54,206 nucleotides of DNA, taken from NCBI GenBank assembly GCA_023436225.1, contig JAEZKA010000002.1, forward strand, positions 1 to 54,206, in the 5' to 3' direction. This document shows positions 8,970 through 17,935 of this stretch, in pieces; the stretch's first letter is position 1; each line of letters starts with the position of its first letter. The notes beneath the pieces are model-generated. The model ran no database searches. It was not told the DNA's origin and worked only from the letters and a program-made list of their open reading frames with translations. The translations under genes and the position numbers were made by a program. This stretch comes from Bacillota bacterium (GTDB taxonomy: Bacteria > Bacillota > Clostridia > Lachnospirales > Lachnospiraceae).

Positions 8970-9035
8970 ATGATGGATCAATTAAAGCATGATTCAAAAC
9001 AAGATTATCAAACTATTTGAATCGTGTATTAAATA

Positions 9036-10046
9036 TTATGCTAATTCTGCAAAGTATTTAATTGTTCTAACCATCTGGCTTGTATAGGAGTTCTCGTTAT
9101 CATACCAGGAAACAACCTTTACTAAGCTCTTTCCTTCTCCAAGGTCAGTAACCTTAGTCTGGGTAGCGTCAAATAAAGAGCCATAGGTAATACCAACGAT
9201 GTCAGAAGATACAAGTTCGTCCTCTGTATAACCATAGGATGCGCTCTGAGCTGCCTTCATAGCTGCGTTGATATCTGCTTTTGTAACCTTACCGTTTACA
9301 ACTGCAACTAACTCAGTAGTGGAACCTGTCGGAACAGGAACTCTCTGTGCAGCACCGTCTAATTTACCAGCCAACTCAGGGATAACAAGACCGATAGCCT
9401 TAGCAGCTCCTGTGGAGTTAGGTACGATATTAACTGCTGCAGCACGTGCTCTTCTTAAATCACCCTTCGGATGAGGGCCGTCAAGAGTCATCTGATCACC
9501 TGTGTAAGCGTGGATGGTAGTCATGAAGCCTTTCTCGATAGGAACTAATTTATTTAAAGTATCTGCCATAGGAGCTAAGCAGTTAGTAGTACAAGAAGCT
9601 GCGGAAATGATAGTGTCTGATGCCTTTAAAGTATTTTCATTAACACTGAATACTACTGTAGGAAGATCATCGCCAGCCGGAGCAGAGATAACAACCTTCT
9701 TAGCACCTGCATCGATATGTGCCTGAGATTTAGCCTTAGAAGCAAAGAAACCAGTACATTCTAGAACTACGTCTACACCAAGCTTGCCCCAAGGTAAATC
9801 AGCCGGATTCTTCTGAGCGTAGATCTGAATTTCCTTACCGTCAACAACGATAGAACTTTCTTTCGCTACAACCTCATGTCCAACATATCTACCCTGTGCG
9901 GAATCGTATTTTAATAAGTGAGCTAACATCTTAGCATCTGTTAAATCGTTGATAGCCACGATCTCGTAACCTTCTGCGCCGAACATCTGTCTGAAAGCAA
10001 GACGGCCGATACGTCCAAAACCATTAATTGCTACTTTTACTGCCAT
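9036..10046 (-). CDS. gap: Glyceraldehyde-3-phosphate dehydrogenase, NAD type
   Basis: The 336-residue enzyme oxidises glyceraldehyde 3-phosphate to 1,3-bisphosphoglycerate. The Rossmann motif INGFGRIGR is followed by Asp34 (INDLTD), which favours NAD over NADP. The catalytic Cys152 lies in SAASCTTNC and His179 in TTIHAYTGDQ; the C-terminal WYDNENSY is intact. Its start follows AGGAGG. It is a single-gene transcript: a sigma-A promoter lies upstream at 10180-10208 and a strong terminator downstream. Confidence 0.98.
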   Translation of the reverse strand: MAVKVAINGFGRIGRLAFRQMFGAEGYEIVAINDLTDAKMLAHLLKYDSAQGRYVGHEVVAKESSIVVDGKEIQIYAQKNPADLPWGKLGVDVVLECTGFFASKAKSQAHIDAGAKKVVISAPAGDDLPTVVFSVNENTLKASDTIISAASCTTNCLAPMADTLNKLVPIEKGFMTTIHAYTGDQMTLDGPHPKGDLRRARAAAVNIVPNSTGAAKAIGLVIPELAGKLDGAAQRVPVPTGSTTELVAVVNGKVTKADINAAMKAAQSASYGYTEDELVSSDIVGITYGSLFDATQTKVTDLGEGKSLVKVVSWYDNENSYTSQMVRTIKYFAELA

Positions 10047-10179
10047 GATTATATTCCTCCTAATTGTTTTAATTTATAATATACTGCCATAGGGCAGCAA
10101 TTAAACATGATAAAACCTTCTATTCATATAAAATTTGAATCGCTTGGACACATTGACAAAAATTTCTCAATCCAAATTT

Positions 10180-10208
10180 ATTTTACCTAATTTAAGATAA
10201 AATATCAA
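10180..10208 (-). promoter_or_regulatory. Sigma-A promoter of gap
   Basis: On the minus strand TTGATA (10208-10203), a 17-bp spacer and TAAAAT (10185-10180) form a near-consensus promoter. It predicts a leader of about 125 nt before the gap ATG. The rest of the 10047-10299 gap is AT-rich with nothing else recognisable. Confidence 0.75.
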
Positions 10209-10299
10209 GAGCATATTTCTCAATTTCTTGAATATTATGAATATGTTACTAAATTAAATTTAATCCTTGTTTTTTTTGTGCAGTTTTGTTTTGTTACAA

Positions 10300-11964
10300 C
10301 TATTGAGCCATCTCACTTTCTACAAAATTTGCAATATTTAGAGAATGATCTGATATTCGCTCAAGATTAATTAATGCATCTATAAATATAACACCATTTT
10401 CTGGTGTGCACAAGCCCTGAGATAAACGATTTATATGACTTTGTCTTAATTTATCTTTCATATCATCAACCAAATCCTCTAAACGCTCCACTTCACGGAT
10501 ATATTGGATATCTTCTGTTTCTCTTGCTTTGATTGCGTAATCGAAGGAATCAATAGCCGATGTACATACCTCAGCCAATTCATTATAAGCTTCTTCCGTA
10601 AGAAATATGTCATCACGTATCTTTTCTAGAGCCAAATCCGCAAGATTTTCCGCATGATCACCGACTCTCTCAATATTTGTAATCGTATAAAATAGATTAT
10701 TTACAACCTGATGCTGCTTTTCGGTCAGAGATAAATTATTGATCTTGATTAAATATTCGGTAATAATCTTTTGATGCGCATCTACAATTTTTTCTACTTC
10801 AATAACCTTTTCGGCTTTTTCTTTATTATTCTGAAGTAAGGCTTCCACTGCTTCTCTTGCATTATCCAAGGTGATACGCCCCATATGAACAACCTCTTTC
10901 ACCGAATTCTCCACCGCAAAGGATGGTGTCTCAAGAATTCGCTCATCTAAGTGACGTAAGGTCACATGTAACTCATCATTAGAAATCTCGACCTTAGAAT
11001 CATCAATAATCATACCGGAAAGCTTTACAAGCCAATTTCCAAAGGGGAATAATATGATTGTATTTGTAATATTAAATAAGGTATGAAAGATTGAAATTTC
11101 TATACTATTAATTTTAGAAGCAGCAAAACTCTGATTTACTTTAAATACAAAAAACATGACTGTACCAAAGATAACGGCTCCGATGACATTAAAGGATAAA
11201 TGAATAAACGCAGCTCGTTTTGCTGTCTTGTTCGCTCCTAGTGAGGAAAGAATAGCAGTGATACAGGTACCGATATTCTGCCCCAGAGTGATAAAGATTG
11301 CAGAGTTCCAATTCACAACTCCGGACATTGCAAGTGTCTGTAGGATACCCACTGATGCGGAGGAGCTTTGGATAATAGCCGTAACAAGAACTCCCGCTAA
11401 AATACCCAGGATCGGGTTTTGTCCCATTATTCTAAAGGCATCTGCAAAGATTGGTGCATCGGCATAGGGTTTGATTACATCCGACATGAATTGAAGACCG
11501 ACAAATAGCAATCCAAAACCAATAACGATCTCAGCTATATCCCTTCTCTTCTGATTCTTGGACATCATTAAGACAAAGGCACCGATTCCTAGTAAAACCG
11601 GAGCAAAGAAATCCGGTTTAAAGACAGCACTCCATTCATTCATGGATACCAGCCATGCAGTTACCGTAGTACCGATATTAGCACCCATAATAACGCCGAC
11701 TGCTTGTCCCAGGTTCATAATTCCAGCATTAACAAAGCCTACTACCATTACTGTTGTTGCCGATGAACTCTGAATGATACCCGTAACAAGAGTACCAACC
11801 AACACTGCAACCAATCGATTATTTGTCAGGTATCCCAAAAGACGTTTCATCTTATTACCGGCAGATTTCTGGAGACCATCCCCCATCAGGTTCATACCGT
11901 ATAGAAACATACCTAAGCCACCTACAAACATAAATAACACATTTAAAATTTCAATCAAATTCAT
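10300..11964 (-). CDS. Na/Pi-cotransporter family protein with PhoU-like tail
   Basis: This is a 554-residue inner-membrane protein. The N-terminal part (about 1-310) has multiple helices and the two inverted Na/Pi-cotransporter repeats, each with a QSSS motif (GIIQSSSATTV near residue 63 and AIIQSSSASVG near 198). The C-terminal part (about 340-545) is a helical PhoU-like domain (ITNIERVGDHAENLAD and INLERISDHSLNIA). Family members are thought to move phosphate with sodium; in bacteria the direction and the role of PhoU are not settled. The start follows GGAGG. It appears monocistronic, lying between gap and the coat pair. Confidence 0.9.
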   Translation of the reverse strand: MNLIEILNVLFMFVGGLGMFLYGMNLMGDGLQKSAGNKMKRLLGYLTNNRLVAVLVGTLVTGIIQSSSATTVMVVGFVNAGIMNLGQAVGVIMGANIGTTVTAWLVSMNEWSAVFKPDFFAPVLLGIGAFVLMMSKNQKRRDIAEIVIGFGLLFVGLQFMSDVIKPYADAPIFADAFRIMGQNPILGILAGVLVTAIIQSSSASVGILQTLAMSGVVNWNSAIFITLGQNIGTCITAILSSLGANKTAKRAAFIHLSFNVIGAVIFGTVMFFVFKVNQSFAASKINSIEISIFHTLFNITNTIILFPFGNWLVKLSGMIIDDSKVEISNDELHVTLRHLDERILETPSFAVENSVKEVVHMGRITLDNAREAVEALLQNNKEKAEKVIEVEKIVDAHQKIITEYLIKINNLSLTEKQHQVVNNLFYTITNIERVGDHAENLADLALEKIRDDIFLTEEAYNELAEVCTSAIDSFDYAIKARETEDIQYIREVERLEDLVDDMKDKLRQSHINRLSQGLCTPENGVIFIDALINLERISDHSLNIANFVESEMAQ

Positions 11965-12108
11965 ATAATCCTCCGTTTATGTACGTTTCTTTTTACGCAA
12001 ATCATTTATATAATAACATAACTCATCGTGTATAATCTAGGTTATTTATGTTAAATCGATGTAAAATACATATCTCAAGTTTTTCAATCTTCATATATGA
12101 TGAATGAC

Positions 12109-12144
12109 ATATCCCTAAGTTCATTCACTTATACTTAGGGATAT
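12109..12144. other. Perfect 12-bp hairpin between coat genes and transporter
   Basis: ATATCCCTAAGT (12109-12120) and ACTTAGGGATAT (12133-12144) form a perfect stem around a 12-base loop. There is no T tract on either side, so it is not a standard terminator. It lies between the coat-protein gene (stop at 12226) and the transporter start (11964). It may terminate weakly, stabilise mRNA or bind a regulator. Confidence 0.5.
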
Positions 12145-12225
12145 ATCGATACCTTCTTAATCAAGATAATATCTTAAATTTAGCTCATCATACTAGCTGA
12201 AATTATTATATAACACATTGATTAA

Positions 12226-12693
12226 CTATCTCTGTTGACCTGAAGTACCGGAAAGACCAAGAGCTTCCTGACTTGCAGTGATCCCTGTATCAGAGGAAAA
12301 GACACCGGACATTCCTGTGGCACCTGTCATACCAGTATTACCTGATATACCGGATGTACCGAAAACCCCCGTATTGCTACCCAAATCACTATTCAGATAG
12401 GAGCCGCCCATACTGGAGGACATATCTTTGCTGCCTGACCAGCCCGAACTCCCAGAAAAGGTGGATTTCAGTTCATTGATTTCATTCTGAGAAGCTTTAC
12501 CTGCTGATTTGTAATAATTTTTATCTTTCGCAATCTGATATAATTCAAATTGTGATTGTTCCGCTTCATTTCTTATCTGTTGTAAAGTGGTTCTCAATTG
12601 TTGGTTCTCCGTCTGTGAAATCATATCCGTATATGTCTTCAAGTTGGAATTAATAGAATTGAGTGCATCAGCAACCATTGCCTTTTCTTGCAT
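12226..12693 (-). CDS. CotF-like spore coat protein with Gly/Ser/Thr-rich tail
   Basis: This 155-residue protein resembles the C-terminal half of the CotF family. The N-terminal 75 residues are helical (ADALNSINSNLKTYTDM, then LRTTLQQIRNEAEQSQFEL) and end in a YQIAKDKNYY segment like the conserved coat F end. The remaining 80 residues are low-complexity, with GNTGMTGATGMSG repeats and many Ser and Gly. The ATG at 12693 follows TAAGGAGGT; a longer frame upstream overlaps the previous gene and lacks such a site. It follows the 61-residue gene by 13 bp, so the two form an operon. A coat role is an inference from the family. Confidence 0.75.
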   Translation of the reverse strand: MQEKAMVADALNSINSNLKTYTDMISQTENQQLRTTLQQIRNEAEQSQFELYQIAKDKNYYKSAGKASQNEINELKSTFSGSSGWSGSKDMSSSMGGSYLNSDLGSNTGVFGTSGISGNTGMTGATGMSGVFSSDTGITASQEALGLSGTSGQQR

Positions 12694-12706
12694 ATTTGTG
12701 ACCTCC

Positions 12707-12892
12707 TTATTGTAAAAATTGTAGAATGGATTGAATGTTCTTCTCACAGGTCTGTGCAGATTTTTCAAAGAATTGCTTTACCTGCTGATCTTTGGAACCA
12801 TCTGCATAGCTTCGAAATTTCTCTGTATCCGCTTCTCCAAATTGTAATAGATGTCTTAAGTTCTGAAGTTCAACTTCACTCAAATTTGCCAT
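12707..12892 (-). CDS. Small helical protein, partner of the CotF-like gene
   Basis: This 61-residue protein has no signal peptide or membrane span and is predicted to be two helices (SEVELQNLRHLLQFGEADTE and KQFFEKSAQTCEKNIQSIL). It has the look of the N-terminal half of CotF/ferritin-like coat proteins. A strong AAAGGAGG site precedes the ATG. It is directly upstream of the CotF-like gene, and together the two short proteins cover what one coat F protein usually spans. Assignment to the spore coat is an inference. Confidence 0.7.
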   Translation of the reverse strand: MANLSEVELQNLRHLLQFGEADTEKFRSYADGSKDQQVKQFFEKSAQTCEKNIQSILQFLQ

Positions 12893-13014
12893 AACTTAAT
12901 TGCCTCCTTTTATTGTCATACATAAGTAGTATCTCGATTACTAATAGAATTATGTAATGGTGACCGAATAAGAATACACAAAATACCGACTAATCGAGTG
13001 TATTAATATACTTC

Positions 13015-13048
13015 AAAAAACCTCCTTGGTTATTGCACCAAGGAGGTT
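13015..13048 (-). terminator. Intrinsic terminator after spo0A
   Basis: CCTCCTTGGT (13021-13030) and ACCAAGGAGG (13037-13046) form a perfect 10-bp stem, followed on the minus strand by T6 (A6 at 13015-13020). It lies about 50 bp past the spo0A stop. Confidence 0.93.
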
Positions 13049-13099
13049 GATATGATTTGAAGCATATTCATGAATGTCTGGAATATTACAATTTATTTA

Positions 13100-13900
13100 C
13101 TATGCTCTAAGCTTGTACTCTAAGCGAATTTTATCAGCAATCAAAGCAACAAATTCGGAATTTGTTGGCTTACCCTTACCATTACTTACTGTATATCCGA
13201 ATAACTCATCAATCGTATCCATCTTGCCCCTGCTCCAAGCCACTTCAATCGCATGGCGGATTGCTCTTTCTACTCTACTGGGGGTAGTTTTATGACGCTT
13301 TGCAATGGAAGGATATAAGAGCTTTGTGATTGAATTAAGCATCTCAGCATCATTAACAGACATCATAATCGCATCACGTAAGTACTGATAACCCTTAATA
13401 TGTGCCGGTACACCAATTTCATGAATGATATTGGTAACATCTGATTCCAGATTGCGTTCCATATAAGCGCTCTTATTCTCGTATGCACTTACTCTATGGT
13501 TATCAATCAATTTGCTGTGATAGTCACCCTTGATCTGTTTAATTCTCGACAAAATCACATTGTTATCAAAGGGTTTCATAATATAATAATTGGCACCTAA
13601 TTCAAAAGCATTCTCCGTAACGCCTTCCTGGCCAATTGCAGTTATTACGATAAAGGATGGTGCTTTCTTAAAATCCGAATCTCTTCTAACCTTTTCCATA
13701 ACTCCTAATCCATCCAACTTAGGCATAATTAAATCCAATAAAACGACATCCGGCTTCTTCTCTTTAATCATGTCCAAAGCATCAATACCGTTTTCCGATT
13801 TTCCAACAACCTCGATATCCGAATCCTCTTTTAGGATATCCTCAAGTAAATTTACCATTCTCTCATTGTCATCAACGATAGCTACATTAATTTTTCCCAT
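13100..13900 (-). CDS. spo0A: Sporulation master regulator Spo0A
   Basis: The 266-residue response regulator switches cells to sporulation when phosphorylated. The receiver domain (1-120) has the acidic pair Asp10-Asp11, phosphoacceptor Asp56 (VVLLDLIMP) and the conserved Lys in IMKPFDN. The C-terminal DNA-binding domain (about 155-266) has IIHEIGVPAHIKGYQYLR, the recognition helix TTPSRVERAIRHAIE and NSEFVALIADK. The ATG at 13900 matches the family start (GKINVAIVDD) and follows GGAGGT; longer frames would add residues absent from the family. It lies downstream of spoIVB as usual, but 537 bp away with its own promoters. Confidence 0.98.
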   Translation of the reverse strand: MGKINVAIVDDNERMVNLLEDILKEDSDIEVVGKSENGIDALDMIKEKKPDVVLLDLIMPKLDGLGVMEKVRRDSDFKKAPSFIVITAIGQEGVTENAFELGANYYIMKPFDNNVILSRIKQIKGDYHSKLIDNHRVSAYENKSAYMERNLESDVTNIIHEIGVPAHIKGYQYLRDAIMMSVNDAEMLNSITKLLYPSIAKRHKTTPSRVERAIRHAIEVAWSRGKMDTIDELFGYTVSNGKGKPTNSEFVALIADKIRLEYKLRA

Positions 13901-14048
13901 TGCTTTTCCTACCTCCATTACAAAATTTGTTCTTTCAGATAGTTCCCTTAGGTTTCTCCCACATAACTTACTTTGTGATGTATGTCGCACTTCACTTTTC
14001 GTGATTTTTAATGGTGTATATTTGGTTTCATGTTGTTTTATTGATTTA

Positions 14049-14077
14049 ATTATACATCTTAGCTATTTCAGCGTCAA
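14049..14077 (-). promoter_or_regulatory. Proximal sigma-A-type promoter of spo0A
   Basis: On the minus strand TTGACG (14077-14072), a 17-bp spacer and TATAAT (14054-14049) give a strong match. It lies about 150 bp upstream of the spo0A ATG. Confidence 0.72.
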
Positions 14078-14183
14078 CGTTTATCGCTTTAGCAAAATGT
14101 ACAAATACTTGTGCCATAATGCGACTTATATTATTAGTATTTTACATTATCAGCCATTATGCAACATGAAATCCAAAAGCATA

Positions 14184-14190
14184 TACGACA
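14184..14190 (-). promoter_or_regulatory. Spo0A-box-like site between the two spo0A promoters
   Basis: TGTCGTA on the minus strand differs at one position from the Spo0A box TGTCGAA. It lies between the distal and proximal promoters of spo0A, where bound Spo0A could regulate its own gene. A single 7-mer with one mismatch is weak evidence on its own. Confidence 0.4.
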
Positions 14191-14232
14191 AGTTTTGCAA
14201 TACCCATCTTTGTAAATTTTTACCATATCTGC

Positions 14233-14261
14233 ATTATAGTCATAACATTTTTAACTTTCAA
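14233..14261 (-). promoter_or_regulatory. Distal sigma-A-type promoter of spo0A
   Basis: TTGAAA (14261-14256), 17 bp and TATAAT (14238-14233) on the minus strand. Two Spo0A-box-like sites lie just upstream at 14270-14286. Confidence 0.6.
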
Positions 14262-14269
14262 ATGTTTCT

Positions 14270-14286
14270 TGTCGCACCATTCGACA
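14270..14286. promoter_or_regulatory. Pair of converging Spo0A boxes
   Basis: A consensus box TGTCGAA lies on the minus strand at 14286-14280, and a one-mismatch box TGTCGCA on the plus strand at 14270-14276. They face each other three bases apart, immediately upstream of the distal spo0A promoter. This arrangement suggests autoregulation by Spo0A~P, which is known for spo0A in Bacillus; here it is an inference. Confidence 0.5.
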
Positions 14287-14437
14287 TAGAAATAATGCTC
14301 TTTATAATGGAAAAAGCGGAAACTACAACATTTTGTGGAATTGGAAATTTTAAACAATTAATATGCTGTATATTTAAATTTTTTTAATTAGTATTAACGC
14401 TTTTTACGTCGATTTGTTTTTATAACAAAACTTTTCC

Positions 14438-15721
14438 TTATTCTAAATTATTTACCATGTTCTCTATGAAAGTACCGTAACCTTTCGTTGAATCCTGTAT
14501 AAATACATGCGTAACTGCACCAATTATCTTATTATTTTGGATAATAGGGCTACCACTCATTCCTTGCACGATACCTCCTGTCAATTTCAGTAATCTTTGA
14601 TCGGTAATTCTTATCACTATACCCTTACTATGATTACTATTACTGATGTCCACGCTTTCGATATTAATTTCATAATCTGTGATTTTATTATCTACATTAC
14701 AGCGAATATATGCTTTCCCTCTCGTAACCTCCTGTTTTAGGCCTATTTCAAGCGGTTCCATATCAGAACCTTCGTTGTACTCATAACCAATTCTACCAAA
14801 AATACCTTGATAAGTGTTATTCGTGATACTTCCTATTTTATATTTATCACTTTGTCTTATCATACCGATTAATTCTCCCGGTTCACCTTCTTTTCCTTTG
14901 ATAATCGACATTATTTCAGCTGTGTAGATGGATCCCAGCTTTACATCCATAAGCAATCCCGTATCAATATCCGTTATTCCGTGGCCTAAGGCTCCAAATT
15001 GTCCATCTGTCGAAATAAAAGTCAGTGTTCCGATACCCTGAGTATTATCACGTATCCACGCACCTATCTTGTAGCTGCCGCTTGCTGTCTTCACCGGTGA
15101 TATGCGTATCGACATCTCATCACTATTTCGTCTCACCAGTAAAGTAATATCCTTTCCGTCACATCCTTGAAGCATATCGATAAAATCATCCTTACGATCT
15201 ACCTCAACCCCATTGATTGCCAAGATATAATCACCTGATTTTAATTTATCCCTGGTCGGTTCATAATTAAGACCGTCGATCCCAGTAATTCTACCACTAC
15301 CAAGAACCAGAATTCCATCTGTCTCCACATAGATCCCTATCGGATTACCACAAGGAATCAATTCCCTGGTTTCAATAACATCCACTGAAACCCTCTTGAA
15401 ATTAATCCAGCCAAACAATTTCAAGTCCATATTATAGGTTCCTGTTTGAGATGACTTCAATGTAAACGGCTGATTTAGATCAATTCTTATCTGGTCTGAT
15501 GGAACACTAAGATCATTTACTTGAATAACGTCAATATCCTTTGATGTTATTTTGCCCTTCAGTGGCATACCAAAATCAAAGCTCTCTTGTGTTCCTACAA
15601 GCATTTTGATCTCATCAGGTATGCTCTTATCAATTGAGTAATATATGAAAAATGCGATTAGAAATATATTTAATATCAAAAGGGAGATTAAAAACCTTCT
15701 GTATCTTCGCCTGCTCCTCAT
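14438..15721 (-). CDS. spoIVB: SpoIVB serine peptidase
   Basis: This 427-residue protease is made in the forespore and signals across the intermembrane space to activate pro-sigma-K processing in the mother cell. An N-terminal membrane anchor (about 11-29) follows an Arg-rich start. A PDZ domain covers about 120-200 (LKSGDYILAINGVEVDRKDDF). The S55 peptidase domain follows: a His in GALGHGITD (about residue 247) and the catalytic Ser391 in GGIVQGMSGSPII are intact. The ATG follows GAGGTGA. It lies between recN and spo0A, a conserved order. No convincing sigma-F/G promoter was found by eye. Confidence 0.97.
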   Translation of the reverse strand: MRSRRRYRRFLISLLILNIFLIAFFIYYSIDKSIPDEIKMLVGTQESFDFGMPLKGKITSKDIDVIQVNDLSVPSDQIRIDLNQPFTLKSSQTGTYNMDLKLFGWINFKRVSVDVIETRELIPCGNPIGIYVETDGILVLGSGRITGIDGLNYEPTRDKLKSGDYILAINGVEVDRKDDFIDMLQGCDGKDITLLVRRNSDEMSIRISPVKTASGSYKIGAWIRDNTQGIGTLTFISTDGQFGALGHGITDIDTGLLMDVKLGSIYTAEIMSIIKGKEGEPGELIGMIRQSDKYKIGSITNNTYQGIFGRIGYEYNEGSDMEPLEIGLKQEVTRGKAYIRCNVDNKITDYEINIESVDISNSNHSKGIVIRITDQRLLKLTGGIVQGMSGSPIIQNNKIIGAVTHVFIQDSTKGYGTFIENMVNNLE

Positions 15722-16130
15722 CCTTTCACCTCATGTCCTTTGTCTTTGTCCAAAAAAACTGCGCCAGCGAGTTTCTTAGGTTCGCGAGCGCACTCGCAAT
15801 ATATCCATTATTTATTATTAACATGAACAAAGAGTGCGTGATAACACAATCTTTGTGCCTGAGCGGGTTGAGAAGCTACTATTTCAGAACGCATTCCTGC
15901 ATTTTCTCACAGAGGGACACATCCCAAGATGAACTTCATAGACTTACCCGGAGGTCTTTCTTTTTAATAATATTCACTTTTCTATGAAACCGGAAGAAGC
16001 AAGCTTGCAATGCTCACTTTGCTTTCGCGCAAACCGGAAGAAGCACGCTATGCGACCTTCTCCGGCTCGCGTGCGCGTTCGCATATATGCAAGCAAGCTT
16101 GCAATGCTCACTTTGCTTTCGCGCAAATAA
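15722..16130. repeat. Gap between recN and spoIVB with two exact family B cores
   Basis: Two identical 37-bp direct repeats lie at 15997-16033 and 16091-16127 (each beginning AAGCAAGCTTGCAATGCTCA and ending CGCGCAAA). AAACCGGAAGAAGC also occurs twice (15988 and 16031). The unit GTGCGCGTTCGCATATATGC precedes the second core. A related GGTTCGCGAGCGCACTCGC lies near 15779. The remainder holds no gene. The second core ends directly against the recN terminator. Confidence 0.75.
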
Positions 16131-16160
16131 AAAAGGATATACATAGTATTGTATATCCTT
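16130..16160 (-). terminator. Intrinsic terminator after recN
   Basis: AAGGATATAC (16133-16142) pairs perfectly with GTATATCCTT (16151-16160). The minus strand continues into a T-rich tract. It lies 29 bp past the recN stop and separates recN from spoIVB. Confidence 0.9.
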
Positions 16161-16188
16161 AATGTAAGTATTCTCTGTTTTTAAATTT

Positions 16189-17874
16189 TTAAAGCTTGTA
16201 TTTTTTAGTAGCCATCGCCAATTCCTTCATCTCTTTTGCATTTTCTCTTACACGTTCCGTTATTTCGGCACCTCCCAAAATACGAGATAATTCATCAATT
16301 GTATCACCCTCATCCAATTTACGAATTAATGTCTGGGTTGACACACCGTCCGTCTGTTTTTCGATAATATAATGAGAATCTGCCATGGATGCAATCTGAG
16401 CCAGATGAGTAATACAAATTATCTGATGATGCTTTGCAATGATAGATAACTGTTCGGATACCTTCTGTGCGGTTCTTCCACTGATACCGACATCAATTTC
16501 ATCAAAGATTAATGTCTCAATCTCATCCTTATCTGCTAGAACAGATTTTATACCTAACATGATACGTGAAAGTTCACCACCGGAGGCAATTCTTGACAAG
16601 GGCTTTAACGCCTCGCCCGGGTTCGTGGATATGATAAATTCTCCGTCATCAAATCCATTCGCTGTATAATGTTCTGTCTGCTCAAAGGTCATCTCAAACT
16701 TCACATCCAGAAAATTAAGGGCAACCAATGCTTCTCTAATCCGTTCGGTCAGATCCTTCGCCTTTCTTTTACGAATCTCAGATAAGCAACTGCATAATTG
16801 CTTCAGTTTGGTCTCAGTGGCGGCTAGTTCCTTCCCGAGCTTAATCATATATTCATCGTAATCTTGATATTTATTAAGCTTTACCTCACATTCTTGACAG
16901 TAATTCAAAATCTGCTCCACAGAATTACCATATTTTGATTTAAGGTGATTGATTAGATCCAGGCGCTTCGTTACTTCTGTCAGCTCCTCATCCGGACTAT
17001 CCATATCAGAGATATATTGCGACAGATCTCTGTTCAAATCATTCAGTAAGCCGTCGATATCTGTCACCTGACTTAACAGTCCGCTAATTGTATCATCAAA
17101 GTCAGCGAGCTTAATCAGCTGGCGAAGCGCTCGCCCAATCGAATCTCCGGCAGAGTTAGAATCATAACCAGTAAATCGGTATACATTCTGTATACCCTCC
17201 GATATGATATTTGCATTCGATAATTTCTTATATTGAAGTGCAAGCTCCTCGTCTTCGCCTTGCTTCAACGCTGCACTCTTTATCTCATTCACTTCATATT
17301 CCAAAAAAGCAATTTCTCTTAGCCGCTTTTCTTCATCGATTCCGGATTGCTCAAACTCTTGCTTCAGTTTCAAATATTCCTTATAAATCTGCTCCAGCTC
17401 TGGCTTAAGCTGGCCAATCTCATCCTTGGCAAAACGATCCACTATCTCCATGTGCTTCGCTTTATTCAATAACGACTGATGCTCGTGCTGTCCGTGAATA
17501 TCGATTAATAAGCCTGCAATTGCTGATAAAGCAGAGGCTGTTACATTCTCTCCATTGATCTTACAGATACTTCTTCCATTCATAATCTTGCGTGATATGA
17601 TAATCTGGTCCCCTTCAATAGGAACATCAAGATTGCGCATCGCATCAAAAACTGTTTCATCCTTAGTCTCGAAAACAAGCTCAACTAAAGCATATTCTGC
17701 ACCGCTTCGAACAATGTCCTTATTAATCTTCGCTCCCAGAGCTGCATTCACTGATCCGATTATGATTGATTTACCAGCTCCGGTCTCACCAGTCATAATG
17801 TTTAAATGGTCTTTAAAGTATACTTCAACCTCATTAATAATCGCAAAATTCTTCACGTGCAAGCTGATTAACAA
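16189..17874 (-). CDS. recN: DNA repair protein RecN
   Basis: The 561-residue SMC-like ATPase acts early at DNA double-strand breaks. The N-terminal half has Walker A (TGETGAGKSIII, about 27-38), followed by a Q-loop region and long coiled coils (about 150-360). The C-terminal half has the ABC signature (ASGGELSRIML) and Walker B (LIFDEIDVGISG), with the H-loop at CITHLAQIA. The start is a TTG at 17874: GAGGG lies 7 bp upstream, and the first residues (LISLHVKNFAI) match the family, whereas an upstream frame would add 16 unrelated residues. A promoter is seen at 17936-17964. Confidence 0.96.
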   Translation of the reverse strand: MLISLHVKNFAIINEVEVYFKDHLNIMTGETGAGKSIIIGSVNAALGAKINKDIVRSGAEYALVELVFETKDETVFDAMRNLDVPIEGDQIIISRKIMNGRSICKINGENVTASALSAIAGLLIDIHGQHEHQSLLNKAKHMEIVDRFAKDEIGQLKPELEQIYKEYLKLKQEFEQSGIDEEKRLREIAFLEYEVNEIKSAALKQGEDEELALQYKKLSNANIISEGIQNVYRFTGYDSNSAGDSIGRALRQLIKLADFDDTISGLLSQVTDIDGLLNDLNRDLSQYISDMDSPDEELTEVTKRLDLINHLKSKYGNSVEQILNYCQECEVKLNKYQDYDEYMIKLGKELAATETKLKQLCSCLSEIRKRKAKDLTERIREALVALNFLDVKFEMTFEQTEHYTANGFDDGEFIISTNPGEALKPLSRIASGGELSRIMLGIKSVLADKDEIETLIFDEIDVGISGRTAQKVSEQLSIIAKHHQIICITHLAQIASMADSHYIIEKQTDGVSTQTLIRKLDEGDTIDELSRILGGAEITERVRENAKEMKELAMATKKYKL

Positions 17875-17935
17875 ATAGTATCCCTCTTTTCCATAGAGTT
17901 TATCACAGCAATTGTAAAACATATGTTCTGAATGT

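Noticed and set aside
13590..14387. 265-codon plus-strand open frame
   Set aside because: It is the antisense of spo0A plus its AT-rich upstream gap. Composition is Ser/Phe-rich and there is no family signature or ribosome site.
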